A stretch of DNA of 64,000 nt from Prolixibacteraceae bacterium (lineage in GTDB: Bacteria; Bacteroidota; Bacteroidia; Bacteroidales; Prolixibacteraceae), in the NCBI GenBank assembly GCA_023229575.1, contig JALNYZ010000002.1, positions 310,001 through 374,000 of the forward strand. The letters run 5' to 3'. The first letter of the stretch is position 1; each line of letters starts with the position of its first letter. Shown here one piece after another: positions 24,725 to 33,831 of the stretch. The notes below the pieces were generated by a model. The model did not search any database. It saw only the letters and a program-made list of their open reading frames with translations, and was not told where the DNA came from. The position numbers and the translations under genes were made by a program.

Positions 24725-26299
24725 ATGTCAAAAAATAATATCCTGAAAATTTCTCTTGGGATCGTCTCGCTTGTGTTCTTGATTCTGGTTCTTACAAAAG
24801 TAGTTGCAGAACCATGGATTCGAAAAAAAATAGAGGCAACACTCAATGAAAAGTATAGTAAATACCAGTTTGGAATTGGGAAAGTCAACATCTTATTTTT
24901 GAAGTCCGGTATGACGATTGAAAATCTGACAATTAACACCAGACAAGAACAGAATGGAATCAAAGATTTAACAGGTGAGATAACTTCTATCAGTCTGAAA
25001 GGGATCAATCTTTCAAAAATTCTGTTTAAGAAAGATATAGAAATCAGTGAAGTTGCCATTTTCAACAGTTGTATCAGGGGCAAAATCCCCTTAGACGAGA
25101 AGAACAGTCAACCTATCCTTTCGGGATTAAACATCCGCATTGATCACCTGTTTTTTAACATGATAGAACTTTCGTTTGGCAATAAATTAAGTGCAAAAAC
25201 ATATGGAATAAAAAATGGCCTTTTCAATGTATATTTTTTGCAGGTAGCCAAACTTGACACCATTTCTCCTTCGATCCTCAATGCTTTTGATTTTGAAGCA
25301 GACGAACTTCTTTCAGTTTCATCAGACAGCTTGTACAGCTTCAAAGTCAGCCGTTTTAAATATTCCGAAACAACAAAAACACTCACTGCCAACAGTTTTT
25401 CAATTCACCCGAATTACAACGAATACGCTTTCACTTTGCGAAGCATTTATCAAACAGACAGAATTGAAGCAGACTTCAGCAAAGTTATTGTTCAAAATAT
25501 TTCCGTTTCAAAATTTATAAAATCAGGTAGCCTAATAAGCTCCGGTATAGAAATCGGAAAAATGGATTTAAATGCTTTTAGTGACAAGCGAATTCAATTC
25601 AAACATGTTAACAAGGAGCTAATTCAAAATATGATATACAATTATCCCGGTTCTGTTAATATTGATTCCATATCTCTATTAACCGGCAGTGTTACATATA
25701 AAGAACATGCCAAAGAGGCAAACTCAGCGGGCCAAATCAATTTTACTGAGGTAAATGCTAAAATTTATAATCTTTCGAACGACACTGTTTACAAAAGGGA
25801 GAAGGCCTATCTGAAGCTCAATGTTAACGCTTTACTGATGGGGAAAGGTAAATTGGCTATTCAATTAAAAGGCAGACTCTTTGACCGGCAAAATACATTT
25901 TCCTTGATTGGTAGTCTGTCAGAAATGGACGCCGGTGAATTGAACCCTATCCTGGAGAAAAATACTTTTATAAGAGTAACAAGCGGTAAAATTGATGCAA
26001 TGAAGTTCAGCATAATTGCAAATAATACCAAAGCAAAAGGCGAAATGACGCTACTTTACCATGGATTGAATGTCGCATTGATAAACGAAAGGACTGATGA
26101 TACGACAGCAGCGAAAGAACGAATAGGTTCATTAATCGCCAATATAAAGATATTAAACTCCAATCCATTACCTGGAAACAAAATAAGAAAGGGAATCATC
26201 CTCAATGAGAGGGATCCCGAAAAATTTCTTTTTAATTATTGCTTCAAATCTATCTTGTCCGGAATTACTTCCAGCCTTACCGTACAAAAAGAGAAGTAA
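24725..26299 (+). CDS. AsmA/DUF748-like membrane-anchored periplasmic protein
   Basis: This 524-residue protein has a single N-terminal helix (ISLGIVSLVFLILVLTKVV) followed by short beta strands: KYQFGIGKVNILFLKSGMTIENLTI, KGINLSKILFKKDIEISEVAIFN, IDSISLLTGSVTYKEH. The pattern is that of AsmA-like (DUF748) proteins, which form a lipid-holding bridge. Because it directly follows mlaD (18 bp), it may supply the periplasmic lipid path in place of MlaC (inference). I am confident of the topology, less so of the family. Confidence 0.65.
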   Translation: MSKNNILKISLGIVSLVFLILVLTKVVAEPWIRKKIEATLNEKYSKYQFGIGKVNILFLKSGMTIENLTINTRQEQNGIKDLTGEITSISLKGINLSKILFKKDIEISEVAIFNSCIRGKIPLDEKNSQPILSGLNIRIDHLFFNMIELSFGNKLSAKTYGIKNGLFNVYFLQVAKLDTISPSILNAFDFEADELLSVSSDSLYSFKVSRFKYSETTKTLTANSFSIHPNYNEYAFTLRSIYQTDRIEADFSKVIVQNISVSKFIKSGSLISSGIEIGKMDLNAFSDKRIQFKHVNKELIQNMIYNYPGSVNIDSISLLTGSVTYKEHAKEANSAGQINFTEVNAKIYNLSNDTVYKREKAYLKLNVNALLMGKGKLAIQLKGRLFDRQNTFSLIGSLSEMDAGELNPILEKNTFIRVTSGKIDAMKFSIIANNTKAKGEMTLLYHGLNVALINERTDDTTAAKERIGSLIANIKILNSNPLPGNKIRKGIILNERDPEKFLFNYCFKSILSGITSSLTVQKEK

Positions 26300-26354
26300 G
26301 TGGCTGCTTGTTGCTTTGAATCATGACTACCGACAGAGGCATGCAGCATAAAAA

Positions 26355-26385
26355 AGAGAGGCTGTCAAAATGACAACCCCCTCTT
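26355..26385. terminator. Bidirectional terminator hairpin
   Basis: AGAGAGG plus TGTCA pairs with TGACA plus CCCCTCT around AAA. It is followed by a T-rich stretch on the plus strand and an A-rich one before it. It lies between the convergent mla operon and the OmpA gene. Confidence 0.75.
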
Positions 26386-26425
26386 CAATTTTTAAGTTTG
26401 CATGATCTGTATTCAAATCAGCATC

Positions 26426-27640
26426 TTAGTTCTTCTTCCAAACTACAATGGTGGCTTCCGCCCTTCGGTTGGCTGCATGTTCTGCATCAGAACATTTTAC
26501 ACCATCAGAACACCTGTTGGTTAACTTTGTTTCACCGAAAGAAACGACATTAATTCTTGAGGATGCTATTCCATTGGCAATGAGGTAATTTTTCAATGAT
26601 TGGCCACGTCTCTCTGAAAGTTTCATGTTGTAGGCTGCCGAACCCCTGGAATCGGCGTGTGCTGCAATTTCAACATCAACTGTGGGATTTTCCTTCAGGT
26701 CATTTATCATACGATCTAGTTCAGTAGATGATTTACCATCAATATTGGATTTGTCGTATCCGAAGTTAAAACCGAACAAAATATTGTAAACATTTCCTAC
26801 AACTGTATGTTGAACGATATCAGCTACTGGAGCCTGAGGGGGCGCAGGAACTGGTTTTGGTTCTGGTTTTGGTTCTGGTTGTGGCGTTGGTTTTGGTTCT
26901 GGTTGAGGCGCCAGAGGAACAACTACAACTGGAACTGGTTTCACTACTTTTCTGCCAAAAATGAAGGATAATCCAGCGTGTGTATACAAATATTGTTCGC
27001 GGATCTGAGCGATCAGGTAGTCAGTTCCGGTACCACCCTGGTTATCACCATCCAATCGGTTTGAATTGACCCAACTCCACTGTGTCCCAATGTGCAACTT
27101 TACATTATCGCTCAATCGAAAGGCGACGCCGGTTCCGATTGGAATAGTTAATTCTCTCCATGGCTTTCCTGCTGTTGGGTTGGTATATTCTTTGTTGTTG
27201 ACATGGGTCCAACCGACACCAAGTTTGGTGTACCAATATACCTTACGATCGAATTTGTTTTTGGATAAAAGATTGTTCATGTTCCACACAGTGTTCAGAT
27301 CTAATTCGTTGATACCGGTTTTAAATGCCTTACCAGCGACATTTGTTGCATTTGGGGTACCTGTTAGAGTTGTCCCGTTGTAAGCACCCTCGAAGGCGAA
27401 TACGCTCGTGAAATTTCTCCTGATAAACAATCCGTAACCAAGGTTCAAGTTACTTTTATAATTGTTAAAATGCTCCCAGGATTTACCTTTGGCAATATTG
27501 GTAGACCCTGTGAAATTTGTAACACCCAAATTTACTCCAATTTCCCAACTGGGGTAAGGCTCTGTTTTTGCTTTATCCTGAGCAAAAGTTAATAAAGAAC
27601 ACATAAACAAAACTGCTAAACTTAAGCTAAATTTTTTCAT
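26426..27640 (-). CDS. OmpA family outer-membrane protein
   Basis: The protein has about 404 residues from the ATG at 27640; an open frame upstream is not preferred because this Met starts a perfect signal peptide (KKFSLSLAVLFMCSLLTFAQ). Residues 25-245 form a small barrel (EIGVNLGVTNFTGSTN, YAHAGLSFIFGRK-like ending). A Pro/Glu/Lys-rich linker (PQPEPKPEPKPVPAPPQAP) follows, then a C-terminal OmpA peptidoglycan-binding domain with DVEIAAHADSRGSAAYNMKL and RGQSLKNYLIANG. It links the outer membrane to peptidoglycan. It is a single gene under stress promoter H. Confidence 0.92.
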   Translation of the reverse strand: MKKFSLSLAVLFMCSLLTFAQDKAKTEPYPSWEIGVNLGVTNFTGSTNIAKGKSWEHFNNYKSNLNLGYGLFIRRNFTSVFAFEGAYNGTTLTGTPNATNVAGKAFKTGINELDLNTVWNMNNLLSKNKFDRKVYWYTKLGVGWTHVNNKEYTNPTAGKPWRELTIPIGTGVAFRLSDNVKLHIGTQWSWVNSNRLDGDNQGGTGTDYLIAQIREQYLYTHAGLSFIFGRKVVKPVPVVVVPLAPQPEPKPTPQPEPKPEPKPVPAPPQAPVADIVQHTVVGNVYNILFGFNFGYDKSNIDGKSSTELDRMINDLKENPTVDVEIAAHADSRGSAAYNMKLSERRGQSLKNYLIANGIASSRINVVSFGETKLTNRCSDGVKCSDAEHAANRRAEATIVVWKKN

Positions 27641-27729
27641 ATTATTATTTTTTTTCGTTTGATTTAGAAAGATGTGCTGCAACTAATACTTGCTATTGCA
27701 TCTGTCTCTATTTGTGATTTATTAATAAG

Positions 27730-27798
27730 CCAAGTTAAGCACATCCTATCCCGGAAATGTTACAGAATATTTACAATGAGTTACATAATTCACAGGCA
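27730..27798 (-). promoter_or_regulatory. Conserved stress promoter, site H
   Basis: Minus strand: CTGTGAATTATGTAAC, then ATTCTGTAAC 21 bp on, then 21 nt to the -7 box TAACTTGG. It drives the OmpA gene; the operator starts only 10 bp from the terminator of the DUF3108 unit. Confidence 0.8.
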
Positions 27799-27808
27799 TA
27801 AAAAAATA

Positions 27809-27826
27809 ATCCCGCAGTTGCGGGAT
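27809..27826 (-). terminator. Rho-independent terminator
   Basis: ATCCCGCA and TGCGGGAT form a perfect 8-bp hairpin with GT as centre, followed on the minus strand by TATTTTTTT. It ends the DUF3108 unit just before promoter H. Confidence 0.9.
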
Positions 27827-27860
27827 ACTCCTTAATGAAACAGAATCTCTCAAAAATGAT

Positions 27861-28649
27861 TCAATTTCCGTTGGCCATTGCATCATTTACATTTTCATAT
27901 TTAACTAATTTTAGAATAACGGCGCCGACAATACGCAATTCCATTCTTACCAAAACCGGAATACATTTGTCATCATCACTAAACCAAATGGTCATATCAT
28001 CCTTAGTTTCAAACATGCGCCCAACTTCGACAATCGGTCTTATTTTAATGCAGTTCATCTTGCCGTTTTTGGTTCTGATTGTTTCTCTACCAATGTATCT
28101 GAGGTGGAAAGGAAATACCTCGTCACCGAAATACATGTTCACAAAAAGAATATCCCCTTCAGTCATCTTGGAGAAATCGACTCTTCTGATGTAGTAGAAG
28201 GTAGAACATAGATCCAAAATCTTTTCAGGTACCTGATGTTCACCGGAACTCTTTGACTGGACCGTGTTATCTCTCCGGTTGTAAATAACCTCATTGTATT
28301 GGGTGTAACGACCTTCTTTAATGTTCCTAATCTGCTTATATGGCAGGGTATTCTCTTTATCAAACCAGCTTTCATAAATGTCTTTTACCCCATATATCAT
28401 ATTTGCAATTCCGGAAGTTTGCCCAATTGCCATTGCATGGAAGACTGGCTTATTTTTATAAATGGTATCAGAAAGCGTAAAAGTTGTAAAACCACCAACT
28501 ATAAAGCCATACTTTACCTGGTAGGTTAGCTTTTCTCCTGACGAAAAAGGAGTTGCCATTTTAAGTGGTGGATTAGATATTTCCTGAGCATTTGATTGGG
28601 ATACCTTTAGCAACAGGATAATCAGTAAACCAATAGCAACAACCTTCAT
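27861..28649 (-). CDS. DUF3108 periplasmic protein
   Basis: This 262-residue protein has a signal peptide (IGLLIILLLKVSQSNAQ). The body matches DUF3108: PFSSGEKLTYQVKYGFIVGG, KPVFHAMAIGQTSGIANMIYGVKDIYESWFD, KIRPIVEVGRMFETKDDMTIWFSDDDKCIPV. Family members are putative envelope proteins with a fold related to lipoprotein carriers, but their function is unknown. It lies 42 bp behind the small His-tailed lipoprotein gene and is presumably expressed from stress promoter I. Confidence 0.82.
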   Translation of the reverse strand: MKVVAIGLLIILLLKVSQSNAQEISNPPLKMATPFSSGEKLTYQVKYGFIVGGFTTFTLSDTIYKNKPVFHAMAIGQTSGIANMIYGVKDIYESWFDKENTLPYKQIRNIKEGRYTQYNEVIYNRRDNTVQSKSSGEHQVPEKILDLCSTFYYIRRVDFSKMTEGDILFVNMYFGDEVFPFHLRYIGRETIRTKNGKMNCIKIRPIVEVGRMFETKDDMTIWFSDDDKCIPVLVRMELRIVGAVILKLVKYENVNDAMANGN

Positions 28650-28691
28650 CAGTATAGTTTTTGACTGGAAATTTTTGTTTTGAGTGAAATA

Positions 28692-28883
28692 CTATTTCTG
28701 GTGCTTTTGATGACCTTTGTGCAGGCCATTGTCGTGTTTTTCAATGATAACAGTCGAATTGGTGTGTCGGGGAGTACGAACAGTGGCGACACAGGAGTAC
28801 AAGAGTAGGCTCCAGATAATCATAAAAACTAAAAGAGTTGATCGTATAGCCGTCCTTTCAATTCCCTTTTTTAACGTTTGCAT
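28692..28883 (-). CDS. Small lipoprotein with His/Lys-rich tail
   Basis: The protein has 63 residues from the ATG at 28883 (a TTG five codons upstream is less likely). It has an N-terminal hydrophobic segment ending in a lipobox (STLLVFMIIWSLLLYSC) and then VATVRTPRHTNSTVIIEKHDNGLHKGHQKHQK. The HDNGLHKG-like tail occurs in many small Bacteroidota proteins sometimes labelled quinol oxidase subunit 4; nothing here supports an oxidase. Metal or polyanion binding by the His/Lys tail is a guess. It is the first gene of a two-gene unit under stress promoter I. Confidence 0.65.
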   Translation of the reverse strand: MQTLKKGIERTAIRSTLLVFMIIWSLLLYSCVATVRTPRHTNSTVIIEKHDNGLHKGHQKHQK

Positions 28884-28920
28884 TTGATTAAATTTCAATT
28901 GTGAATGAATCTTTACAAAA

Positions 28921-28990
28921 CAAAGGTCTGTTTATTTGGGCAGAAATACGTTACACAATTCCAATAAAGAGTTACATGATTCTCACAGTT
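28921..28990 (-). promoter_or_regulatory. Conserved stress promoter, site I
   Basis: Minus strand: CTGTGAGAATCATGTAAC, then ATTGTGTAAC 21 bp on, then 21 nt to the -7 box GACCTTTG. It drives the small lipoprotein and DUF3108 genes. Confidence 0.82.
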
Positions 28991-29027
28991 TCCAAAGTAG
29001 ATCAGGTTATTTGTGCCGATACGATAG

Positions 29028-31355
29028 TTACTTATTATACTTTTCAATTGTTAATCTGGCGATCAGGTAACTGATCGTTGATTCAGCACCCTGATTGAGG
29101 TTGACATTCCTCTCCTCTAATCCATCATAACAGCCTCCGGTACAGGGGTTGTAAACAATTTGGTGCAAACGGTTTTCCCCTAAAAACCAATTGAATGCGG
29201 TAACCAATTTTTCATACATTCTGTCGTCATCAAATACATCGTAGAATTTGCTTAATGTCATGATGGTATATGCAACATCAATAGGTTGTTCACCAAATTT
29301 CCCTGTTGTCTCACCCCTGAAAAACCATTCTTTGTTGGAGATTACTTCGATTCCATTTTGATTGAAGGTACGCGAGAGCAGAAAATCCAATGACGAATTT
29401 GCAATCTTCTTGTAATTGTCTTCACCGGTCAACAACCAGGCATACAACATGGCCTCCGGTATGATACTGTTCGCATAAGTGAGATATCCCTCGAACCATT
29501 CCCATTCCCTTGTCGATTCGTGTTTGTACATCTGTACCAACCGATTGGCTAAGGTTTTGATCAGAAGTAGATTTTCGGCCGATTTCATGGCGTGGTGATA
29601 ATAATACAACCCCTTGATGGCAAAAGCCATTGCCCTGGTAGAATAAACCTTGTCAAATGTATGGAGCGATTTAGCCAGTATTCTGTCGGCTTCAACAATA
29701 ATTTTTGTAGGAAGGAGATCAATCAAGGAGATTAAATATCCCAAAGCCCAGATAGCTCTCCCGTTGGAATCATCCAGATTCACTAATTTGTTCTGATCTG
29801 TAAAATTGCTTTCCTGGTCGACATAATTTAAGAAATCACCGGAAGGTAATTGGCAATACTTTATAAAATTCAGATATTTCTGTATGTAAAACACACTTTT
29901 TTCATCACCGGTCAATTTGAAATACATACAACAGGCAATCAGGGCACGTGCGTTATCATCCAATGTATAACCTGAATTAATATCTGGCTGGTTGATTTTC
30001 GAAAATTGAATAATTCCGACATCGGTCGTTAAATTATTAAGGTGATCAAATTTGATGGGCGGGAGATTATACCGAAGTACCATTTTTTCGTCGGCAATTT
30101 TCCCCAATAACAAGGCATGTTCAACTGCAGAATTTTCCCATGCTGTAGATATTATTTTTTGCAATACATTGACACTGAAATTTTTTCGTAAAGAATCATT
30201 TTGAAGTAAGCGGTTTACGCCTGCTGCCAGCTGACCGGAATCACGAAAATCGAAAATTATACCCGTATCAGTCGTTAATACTTCAACGGCATGTGGAATG
30301 GGTGTAGAAATGATGGGGCAACCGCAACTCATCGCATAAGCAAAAGTACCGCTAACGGCTTGATTCGGATCATTTGCCGTAAAGAGATATATATCTGTAA
30401 GTTGCAAATATTCAAGCAATTCAGTAAGTGACAGATATTTATTGATAAAACGTACATGATCCCCGATTCCCAGTTTATTTACAGTTTGAATGAGCTTTTC
30501 GCGATATTCTTCTCCATCCGTCTTTACAACCTCTGGATGTGTTTTACCCAATATCATAAACATAACTTCAGGGCATTGTTTGATAATTGCAGGTAATGCA
30601 GCCAATGTGGTTTCAATTCCTTTTCCTGAACTTAGCAGACCAAATGTGGCTAGAGCTTTTCGATTCGCTAATCCATACTTCTGTTTCAAAAATTTTTCGC
30701 TCAAATGAGGAACCAGATGAGTGCCATGCGCAATCACCGAAATCTTTTCAGAAGGTACATTGTATTCCTTCAATAAAATGTCAGCCGAGGATTGGGTCAT
30801 AACTATAATTGACTGACATACTGAGCATATATGTTTTATCTTTGACAATAGTTCCAAATCAGGATGAGGCAAAACGGTATGAAAAACGATCACAACAGGT
30901 TTTGAGAGTTCAAATAGAAATTGCATAAACGCGTTTTCCTGCTTTTTATAGAAACCAAACTCATGCTGAATGAGAATTAGTTTGATACGATCATTTTTAT
31001 TGATTGTAATTGCCATTTTTTCATACTCGTCTGCCATAGAGGTTTTAAGGACATATTTAACTTCACCGGGATAGGAATAACCAGTTTCATTCGATTCAAG
31101 TGCACAAACCTTGATGGATATTGAATTGCTGAATTTGTTGTTAATGGCTTTGATCAAATCCTGAGAGTAAGTAGCTATGCCGCATTCCCGGGGAGGATAG
31201 GAGGTTACTACCAATATTTCGGCAAACTCCTTTGCCGACTCCCAACAGATTTCATTGCTTTTTAAAAGGATCGTTCCGTGATTGACCAATCCTAAGATCG
31301 CTTGGGAAGTGTGGAATGAATCAAAGTTCGGGGCCGAAATTATTTCATTTTTCAT
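29028..31355 (-). CDS. GT4 glycosyltransferase fused to an alpha/alpha-barrel glycosidase-like domain
   Basis: This 775-residue cytoplasmic protein has residues 45-425 as a GT-B glycosyltransferase of family 4: VVTSYPPRECGIATYSQDL (acceptor side), VSVIAHGTH-like strand, FGLLSSGKGIETTLAALP, and the nucleotide-sugar site YAMSCGCPIISTPIPHAVEVL. Residues 440-770 are helical repeats with aromatic residues (YTLDDNARALIACCMYF, AIWALGYLISLIDLLP, EWEWFEGYLTYANSIIPEAM), like an (alpha/alpha)6 barrel of glycosidases. Fusion of the two is seen in Bacteroidota next to GH130 enzymes. It ends the YtxH operon; a GH130 gene is in the neighbouring unit. It may make a mannose-containing oligosaccharide (inference). 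Confidence 0.8.
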   Translation of the reverse strand: MKNEIISAPNFDSFHTSQAILGLVNHGTILLKSNEICWESAKEFAEILVVTSYPPRECGIATYSQDLIKAINNKFSNSISIKVCALESNETGYSYPGEVKYVLKTSMADEYEKMAITINKNDRIKLILIQHEFGFYKKQENAFMQFLFELSKPVVIVFHTVLPHPDLELLSKIKHICSVCQSIIVMTQSSADILLKEYNVPSEKISVIAHGTHLVPHLSEKFLKQKYGLANRKALATFGLLSSGKGIETTLAALPAIIKQCPEVMFMILGKTHPEVVKTDGEEYREKLIQTVNKLGIGDHVRFINKYLSLTELLEYLQLTDIYLFTANDPNQAVSGTFAYAMSCGCPIISTPIPHAVEVLTTDTGIIFDFRDSGQLAAGVNRLLQNDSLRKNFSVNVLQKIISTAWENSAVEHALLLGKIADEKMVLRYNLPPIKFDHLNNLTTDVGIIQFSKINQPDINSGYTLDDNARALIACCMYFKLTGDEKSVFYIQKYLNFIKYCQLPSGDFLNYVDQESNFTDQNKLVNLDDSNGRAIWALGYLISLIDLLPTKIIVEADRILAKSLHTFDKVYSTRAMAFAIKGLYYYHHAMKSAENLLLIKTLANRLVQMYKHESTREWEWFEGYLTYANSIIPEAMLYAWLLTGEDNYKKIANSSLDFLLSRTFNQNGIEVISNKEWFFRGETTGKFGEQPIDVAYTIMTLSKFYDVFDDDRMYEKLVTAFNWFLGENRLHQIVYNPCTGGCYDGLEERNVNLNQGAESTISYLIARLTIEKYNK

Positions 31356-31379
31356 TTTGGTTGTTATAAAATTTATTGG

Positions 31380-32489
31380 TCATGGGACCAATTTTTTAAG
31401 TTTTTTTATTATTGGTGCTATTGTTAACAAAGAGGGCATGGTATCGCCCAATAAAAATCCCCAGGGTTTTACCGATTCGATGTGATCGAAAATTACTTTT
31501 ACGATGGCCAAAAGCGGTATGGAAAGGAACATGCCGGGAATCCCCCATATGGCATTCCCAACAAAAACTACGATGATCGAGAAAAGTGCATTTATTTTTA
31601 CTTTGGAGGCAACGATATAGGGAACAATGTAATTGTTGTCAATCAATTGGATGAAATAATAGCTCAATAATACGTAAAAGGCATACCACGCTGTCGATTT
31701 GGTTGCCAAGGCAACGATCATGGGTAATGCGACGGCCACAAGTCCTCCGATGTAAGGAATCACGTTGAGCAATGCTCCAATGATGCCCAGCAGGATCGCA
31801 TATTCAACACCAAGTATCAGGAGAGCAGTGGTATTCAACGTTGCCACCATCACAGCTTCGATCACCAATCCTACCAGGTAGCGCTGTATCACGTTTTTTA
31901 TCTGGGAAACAATTTCGCTCACCTGGTTGTGGTCGCTTGAGCTAAAGAGCCTGCGAATAAATTCGATTAGGAGTGGTTGGTAAAACAAGATCAAAAAGAT
32001 GTATACCGGGATTAATAACATCAACATGACTATGTTGCCCACTGAAACGATCATTTGACCGATTGCTTCATTGCTGAAGTGAAGGAGTTCATCCTTGGTC
32101 TTGGTAATCCAGTCGTGGATAATCTGCGGTTTAAGATCGTAGTAACCGGATATTTCAGAAATAATTTGGTTGAGTGTGTCGGTAAATTTATCCACCAGCG
32201 TTGGCCACGATTCGCCAAACTGGCTCGCTTGAGTAAATATCAAAATGAAAAGTGAGGCAAGCACCAAAGAGGTTAGGAGCAAAGCGAATACGATGGCAAT
32301 AATCCTGTTAATTTTTAACCGTACAAAAAAATTCACAACCGGATGAAGCAGGATGGCTACAATGACTGAGAAAACAAAAGGGACAATAATTCCTTGAGCA
32401 ATGTATAATATGGCAACAAAGGCAACCAAACCGATAAAAAAGATGGAAGCCTTTGCAAAAAATGGCAATTGTAATTCTCTATTAATCAC
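31380..32489 (-). CDS. AI-2E family transporter, second copy
   Basis: This 369-residue permease of the same family as the product of 5917-6978 has N-terminal helices IFFIGLVAFVAILYIAQGIIVPFVFSVIVAILLHP, then GALLNVIPYIGGLVAVALP and a C-terminal helix group with IVVFVGNAIWGIPGMFLSIP. It starts with GTG, overlapping the stop of the previous gene (GTGA), so translation is coupled. The substrate is unknown. It is part of the run YtxH, holin-like, 132-residue protein, AI-2E, GT4. Confidence 0.85.
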   Translation of the reverse strand: MINRELQLPFFAKASIFFIGLVAFVAILYIAQGIIVPFVFSVIVAILLHPVVNFFVRLKINRIIAIVFALLLTSLVLASLFILIFTQASQFGESWPTLVDKFTDTLNQIISEISGYYDLKPQIIHDWITKTKDELLHFSNEAIGQMIVSVGNIVMLMLLIPVYIFLILFYQPLLIEFIRRLFSSSDHNQVSEIVSQIKNVIQRYLVGLVIEAVMVATLNTTALLILGVEYAILLGIIGALLNVIPYIGGLVAVALPMIVALATKSTAWYAFYVLLSYYFIQLIDNNYIVPYIVASKVKINALFSIIVVFVGNAIWGIPGMFLSIPLLAIVKVIFDHIESVKPWGFLLGDTMPSLLTIAPIIKKLKKLVP

Positions 32490-32884
32490 AATATTCTGGA
32501 TTTGTCGCTTTTTTTATGGAGAAAATGTTGGTAGATATACTGACCGATTGATTTTACGGAACCAGGGTGTTGTGCAACAGTATTTGTAACACCCAATTGC
32601 AACAAAAAGCCAAAGAGTTTTCTGATAAGGTTTCCTGAGGTTCCTATCACAATTTTTCTGGACAGATAGCCTGTTGCCAAGCCCACTGCAGTGCCTATGA
32701 TGTTATCAATCAAATAAGGTGACGAAGCGACATCCCTTATTGAACCTCGGAGAAGATTAACGGGTTTCAGGCTTTCATAGGTCAGATAAAATTGTTCTTT
32801 CAAAAGCCGTCCTTCAATTTTCTGTTCGGTTTCCAATAGTTGAATCGTATCTCTTAACACAGCGGTTGAAGATCTGTTTTGCAT
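32486..32884 (-). CDS. Hypothetical 132-residue protein with a membrane-associating middle
   Basis: The N-terminus (about 1-45) is helical and charged (TIQLLETEQKIEGRLLKEQFYLTYESLKPVNLL). A hydrophobic segment follows at about 60-95 (YLIDNIIGTAVGLATGYLSRKIVIG, then RKLFGFLLQLGVTNTVAQHP). I do not recognise a named family. Its position between a holin-like membrane protein (6 bp) and an AI-2E permease (4-bp overlap) resembles the YtxH/holin/hypothetical groups common in Bacteroidota stress loci. It is probably a peripheral membrane protein. Confidence 0.6.
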   Translation of the reverse strand: MQNRSSTAVLRDTIQLLETEQKIEGRLLKEQFYLTYESLKPVNLLRGSIRDVASSPYLIDNIIGTAVGLATGYLSRKIVIGTSGNLIRKLFGFLLQLGVTNTVAQHPGSVKSIGQYIYQHFLHKKSDKSRIL

Positions 32885-32890
32885 CTGAGT

Positions 32891-33214
32891 TTATTTAAGC
32901 ACTTGTTCAATAAAACGATCGCTCACCAACTTTTTAAGCCATTTGTGCAGGAAAAGATGGATAAAAATCCCGGTCAACCCATAAAAGGCCGCCACCACAA
33001 AGAACCCATAAAAGGGATTGCCAAAAATTTCGCCAAGCCAAATAGCTAATCCCAAACTCAGAAAAAGCATAAATGATAAAGCAAAAATCAGGACAACCGT
33101 GTGGGCGAGGAGGGAGGAAACGACATCTGAGGTTTTATTAAGCATTCTAAGTTTCACCAACAGAAAGCTGGTTTTTCCATAATCCACGGTTTTTTCAAAC
33201 AGTGATTCAATCAT
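32891..33214 (-). CDS. Phage-holin-family-like small membrane protein (PF07332 type)
   Basis: The protein has 107 residues from the ATG at 33214. A good ribosome-binding site (GGAGG, 10 nt before) decides this start; the upstream ATG at 33262 would be nearly leaderless from the likely promoter at 33277-33284. The sequence ESLFEKTVDYGKTSFLLVKL, helices TVVLIFALSFMLFLSLGLAIWLG and GFFVVAAFYGLTGIFIHLF, and a basic end fit the putative Actinobacterial holin-X/holin superfamily III. In Bacteroidota these are not phage genes; they stand in stress loci with YtxH. Confidence 0.7.
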   Translation of the reverse strand: MIESLFEKTVDYGKTSFLLVKLRMLNKTSDVVSSLLAHTVVLIFALSFMLFLSLGLAIWLGEIFGNPFYGFFVVAAFYGLTGIFIHLFLHKWLKKLVSDRFIEQVLK

Positions 33215-33276
33215 CCCAATCGTGCCTCCCCTGGCATTTGTGCGGAGAATATTATTAAACATAATAATATGATTAT

Positions 33277-33310
33277 CAAATTTATAATTGATATTGCTCC
33301 AAAAATCCCT
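33277..33310 (-). promoter_or_regulatory. Probable housekeeping-type promoter inside the YtxH operon
   Basis: On the minus strand TAAATTTG (complement at 33277-33284) matches the TAnnTTTG -7 box, with a TTTTTGG stretch about 15 nt upstream as a weak -33 element. It would give the holin-like gene and those after it a second promoter without the stress element. Confidence 0.45.
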
Positions 33311-33443
33311 GCCAGGCGTGAATTGAAATCGTCCTGCTAAGCTTAATCTATCGGTGACAAGCAAATGGCTAAAACCTGACAGGGATAATGTTTATTAATT
33401 GATCTCCTGGAGCAGTCAAATTATCTAAATTGCTTTAAATGGT

Positions 33444-33722
33444 TCAAACCTTTGACGCTTTCACCTCTTTTTCAGCTTCTTCAAATTTCTCCTTACCCTT
33501 TTGAGCAAATGCGGAAACTTCTTCCTTGGCATGTTCCAGTTTCTCGGAGATGGTATCAGCATATTCGTTGAACTTTTCTTTTAATCCATCTACATAGCTC
33601 TCGCCCTGCCTGAGGATTCTTCTTCGGGTTCGCGAACCTTTGGCCGGAGCGAATAAAATTCCCAGCAAAGCGCCGGCAGCGACTCCGGCCAATACGCCTA
33701 ATAAAACTTTTCCTGTGTTCAT
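33444..33722 (-). CDS. YtxH domain protein
   Basis: This 92-residue protein begins with a Gly/Ala-rich membrane segment (VLLGVLAGVAAGALLGILFAPAKGSRTRRRI) and continues as an amphipathic helix (EKFNEYADTISEKLEHAKEEVSAFAQKGKEKFEEAEKEVK). This is the exact layout of YtxH/general-stress proteins (PF12732), found in the sigma-B regulon of Bacillus; the molecular role is unknown. It follows the CsbD gene and has its own promoter (site J), which reaches into the CsbD stop codon. Confidence 0.9.
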   Translation of the reverse strand: MNTGKVLLGVLAGVAAGALLGILFAPAKGSRTRRRILRQGESYVDGLKEKFNEYADTISEKLEHAKEEVSAFAQKGKEKFEEAEKEVKASKV

Positions 33723-33762
33723 AACGGTTGTTTTTTAATGATGACTAAATAATTACGGTATA

Positions 33763-33831
33763 CAAATGTGCGCTTCACAATCAGGATAAATGTTACACAA
33801 TTAACAAGAAGAGTTACATCATTCCCACTTT
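33763..33831 (-). promoter_or_regulatory. Conserved stress promoter, site J
   Basis: Minus strand: GTGGGAATGATGTAAC, then ATTGTGTAAC 21 bp on, then 21 nt to the -7 box CACATTTG. It drives YtxH. Its far end overlaps the last bases of the CsbD gene. Confidence 0.85.

Noticed and set aside
28692..28883. Quinol oxidase subunit 4
   Set aside because: The name is sometimes attached to similar small proteins, but a 63-residue lipoprotein without membrane helices after the lipobox cannot be such a subunit.
32891..33214. Prophage remnant, because of the holin-like protein
   Set aside because: No other phage gene is near; holin-like proteins of this type stand next to YtxH in many Bacteroidota stress loci.
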